From NCBI RefSeq assembly GCF_011694815.1, contig NZ_CP050177.1, positions 7,137,501 through 7,201,500 on the forward strand: a DNA stretch of 64,000 nucleotides, given 5' to 3'. Source of the stretch: Streptomyces liangshanensis (lineage in GTDB: Bacteria > Actinomycetota > Actinomycetes > Streptomycetales > Streptomycetaceae). Position 1 is the first letter of the stretch, and each line of letters starts with the position of its first letter. Under the pieces are notes generated by a model. It was not told the DNA's origin, did no database searches, and saw only the letters and a list, made by a program, of their open reading frames with translations. This document shows, in pieces, positions 62,075-64,000 of this stretch. Made by a program: the position numbers and the translations under genes.

Positions 62075-62653
62075 GCCGAGCTCCCACGCCAGCCCGTAGC
62101 GCGTGAACAACTCGCCGCGCAGCCGGCGCCGGGGCATCGGCGCCCCCGGGATCAGGACGGCGAAGACCGCGCCCATCAACAGGGCACGCAGCAGCGGGTA
62201 GTCGCTGTCCACGTCCGGTGAGCCGTACCGCACCACCGTCTCGCGCAGCAACTGCGCGAGACGCTGTTGTTCCGGGCACTGCACGAAACCCTCGGCCTGG
62301 AGGATTCCGGCCATGTGAGCCCGCATCAGGACAGGGCTGTCGACGGCCAATCCGAGGATCGCGTCGATCGCGCGCGCCAGCAGCTCGGGACCGTGGTCCG
62401 TGCGCGGTTCGCGCTCCAGCGCCGCTTCCAGCGTACGGTGCATCAGCCGGTGCACCGCGGACTGGAAGAGCTGCCGCTTGCTGGGGAAGTAGTACGACAC
62501 GAGACCCCGCGCCGTGCCGGCCCGGTCGGCGATGTCGGCCAGCTTCGTGGCGTCGTACCCGTGCTCCGCGACCAACTCCACGGTGGCCTGCAGCAATCGG
62601 TCCCGGGATCGTCGGCGGAGCTCTTCATTGACCGATGCGCTCCGCGGGGACAT
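62057..62653 (-). CDS. TetR family regulator
   Basis: 198 aa. LLQATVELVAEHGYDATKLADIADRAG and TARGLVSYYFPSKRQLFQSA form the TetR HTH; the C-terminal region resembles the AcrR_C-type. ATG 62653. A palindrome lies 18 bp upstream (62671-62687). The target may be itself; no adjacent enzyme gene is divergent from it. Confidence 0.88.
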   Translation of the reverse strand: MSPRSASVNEELRRRSRDRLLQATVELVAEHGYDATKLADIADRAGTARGLVSYYFPSKRQLFQSAVHRLMHRTLEAALEREPRTDHGPELLARAIDAILGLAVDSPVLMRAHMAGILQAEGFVQCPEQQRLAQLLRETVVRYGSPDVDSDYPLLRALLMGAVFAVLIPGAPMPRRRLRGELFTRYGLAWELGVPPGG

Positions 62654-62670
62654 GCTGGACTCCTGCGTTG

Positions 62671-62687
62671 ACTGGCTTTCAACCAGT
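62671..62687. promoter_or_regulatory. Predicted operator of the tetR gene
   Basis: ACTGGCTTTCAACCAGT has 5-bp perfect arms ACTGG/CCAGT with a further partial match inside. It is followed by GTATAC. Located between the tetR start and the next gene. Confidence 0.55.
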
Positions 62688-62812
62688 ATACTCAGAGCGT
62701 CCTGCCGCAGGCTTCTACGAGCCTGGTCAGCGGGGCTGCCGCCTGCCTTGGGCGACGCGGGGGATCGCCCGAGGCAGTCGGCCTTTCCGTATGTACGGTT
62801 CTCTCCGCGCTC

Positions 62813-63523
62813 CTACACCAGCGGCCCGCAGCCCGCGAGCGCGATCACCGGCCGCAGACCCGCCGGGCGTTCCTCGACCGGCAGATGGTCCACGAAGTGC
62901 ACCGCGCACCCCAGCCGGGCCGCCCCGCCGTCCGCCGTACGGTCGTCGCCCACCATCAGGACGTCGTGCGGGTCCTGCCCCAACTCGTCGCACGCCGCCC
63001 GGAAGAGCCGCTCGTCGGGCTTCTGCACACCGTGCTCGTAGGACAGCACGTACGCGTCCACGAGCGCGTCCAGCCCGTGGGCCCGGAAGACGGGCCGCAG
63101 GTCCCAGCCGATGTTGCTCACGACGGCCACCCCGACCCCGCCCTGGCGCAGCGCGCCGAGCACGGCGGCCGCGTCGGCGTACGGACGCCACGCCTCCGGT
63201 GTCATGTGGCGCTCGTACAGCGCGTCGTACAGCGCGGGGTCGGGCAGTTCCACCTGACGGGCGAGTCCCGTGTACGCGGCGCGGTGCTCGGCCGCGCTCC
63301 GGTCGCGTGTCGCCCAGAGCCCGGCGAGGTCCGGCGGGACCCGCTCCGGCGCGGGACCGCCCGGCAGCGCACCGGACACGGCGAGCGCCATGGCGTACCG
63401 GCGCACCTCGTCGGGCGGTACGGCGGCGCCCGCCTCGTCGAGCACGGCGCGCAGCCAGGATCCCGCCGATTCGATACGGAAGAGGGTTCCGGAGAAGTCG
63501 AAGAGCACACCCTTGAACGTCAT
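62813..63523 (-). CDS. HAD family hydrolase
   Basis: 236 aa. Motif I FDFSGTLFRIES (the second D is Ser, so Dx(D/S) is altered: DFSGT), motif II VVSNIGWD, motif III VQKPDERLF, motif IV VGDDRTADGGAA. The Ser at motif I +2 is unusual: it replaces the acid/base Asp, as in some dehalogenase- or non-phosphatase HAD members. Substrate unknown. ATG 63523 is 20 bp from the next gene. Confidence 0.85.
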   Translation of the reverse strand: MTFKGVLFDFSGTLFRIESAGSWLRAVLDEAGAAVPPDEVRRYAMALAVSGALPGGPAPERVPPDLAGLWATRDRSAAEHRAAYTGLARQVELPDPALYDALYERHMTPEAWRPYADAAAVLGALRQGGVGVAVVSNIGWDLRPVFRAHGLDALVDAYVLSYEHGVQKPDERLFRAACDELGQDPHDVLMVGDDRTADGGAARLGCAVHFVDHLPVEERPAGLRPVIALAGCGPLV

Positions 63524-63542
63524 GGCCCCGATCCTTCCGGGG

Positions 63543-64000
63543 TCAGCGCCCCCGCGACAAGGCCAGACGCCCGTACGTGGTGATGAACAGTGCGACGAGG
63601 CACCCGCCCAGCAGCCACCCGCCGAGGACGTCCGAACTCCAGTGCACCCCCAGCCAGAGCCGCGTGAGGCCCACGCCCACCACGGAGACCACCGTGACGG
63701 CCACCGCCGTGCCCCACAGCGGTCCGCTCGTGCCCGCGCGCCGCAGGAGCCAGAGGAACAGCCCCAGGGTGAAGGTGGCGGTCATGGCGTGCCCGGACGG
63801 GAAGGACGCGAAGTGGGCGGAGTCCACGGGATCGGGCCAGGTGGGGCGGTCGCGGCCGATCGCCGCCTTCAGGCCCTGCTGGAGGGCGGTGGCCACCACG
63901 GCGCCCACCACGACGGCCGCGGCGAGCTGCCGGGCACCCTGGAGCCAGAGCACGACGACGGCGACCGCCGTGAGGATCCGCATCGTCCAGGGATCCCACA
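63543..64000 (-). CDS. PAP2 superfamily phosphatase, N-terminus outside window
   Basis: The C-terminal 150 or so residues of a membrane PAP2 (phosphatidic acid phosphatase type 2) protein. The three-part active site is present: KAAIGRDRPTW, FPSGHAM and SxxRLWLGVHWSSDV (with Thr at the first position, TRLWLGVHW). TM helices are AVVVGAVVATALQQGL, LGLFLWLLRRAG, GTAVAVTVVSVVGVGL and LGGWLLGGCLVALF. The reading frame stays open to the window edge, so ATG 63983 is probably not the true start. Confidence 0.85.
   Translation of the reverse strand, partial: WDPWTMRILTAVAVVVLWLQGARQLAAAVVVGAVVATALQQGLKAAIGRDRPTWPDPVDSAHFASFPSGHAMTATFTLGLFLWLLRRAGTSGPLWGTAVAVTVVSVVGVGLTRLWLGVHWSSDVLGGWLLGGCLVALFITTYGRLALSRGR

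Overview
The window is very GC-rich. Its gene families (RsbU/SpoIIE phosphatases, snapalysin, DUF6214, DUF6338, monomeric NADP isocitrate dehydrogenase, GTG/TTG starts, a dispersed 25-bp intergenic repeat) point to a Streptomyces or close relative. All family assignments come from reading the translated sequence; no database search was run.

Layout. 1-10 kb: a glycosyltransferase cut by the window edge, a metallo-beta-lactamase-fold gene and a MarR gene that share a 17-bp operator, an FBP zinc-finger protein, a GNAT enzyme, a disulfide oxidoreductase, an alpha/beta hydrolase, a secreted DUF3616 protein, a 54-aa protein and a GAF/PAS/SpoIIE phosphatase. 10-11.6 kb: a transposase relic, a snapalysin-like protease and the left half of an interrupted gene. 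11.6-31.3 kb: a 19.6-kb segment that looks like a composite transposon. It is bounded by a complete ISAs1-type element on the left and an inverted 115-bp copy of the same IS end on the right. The 10-bp direct repeat GCCGTGTCTC abuts both outer tips. Removing the segment plus one repeat copy joins two half-ORFs in frame.

The cargo holds what looks like a prokaryotic conflict or programmed-death island: a caspase-like protease translationally coupled to a RyR-like protein, a four-gene run encoding a membrane-anchored WD40 protein, a TIR-TM-propeller protein, a second TIR-like-TM-propeller protein and a membrane protein, plus several membrane proteins sharing an LRSFxDD-type cytoplasmic domain. 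Two cargo genes carry frameshifts and one looks C-terminally truncated.

31.5-64 kb is ordinary chromosome: a CPA1 Na+/H+ antiporter, a secreted GH3 enzyme with two discoidin modules and a LacI-type operator, an HTH-TM protein, small secreted or anchored proteins, a GH18 chitinase with a DasR-like inverted repeat, SDR/MarR, TetR/SDR and XRE/aldo-keto reductase pairs with visible operators, an ArsR relic, monomeric isocitrate dehydrogenase, a second SpoIIE phosphatase, HAD hydrolases, a lactonase-like propeller, a CbiX-like chelatase, an N-acetylglucosamine kinase-like protein, uracil-DNA glycosylase, an old yellow enzyme with divergent ArsR, DUF6214, a DUF305 lipoprotein next to a secreted LVIVD protein, a TetR regulator and a PAP2 phosphatase cut by the right edge. 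No tRNA, rRNA or CRISPR array was seen.
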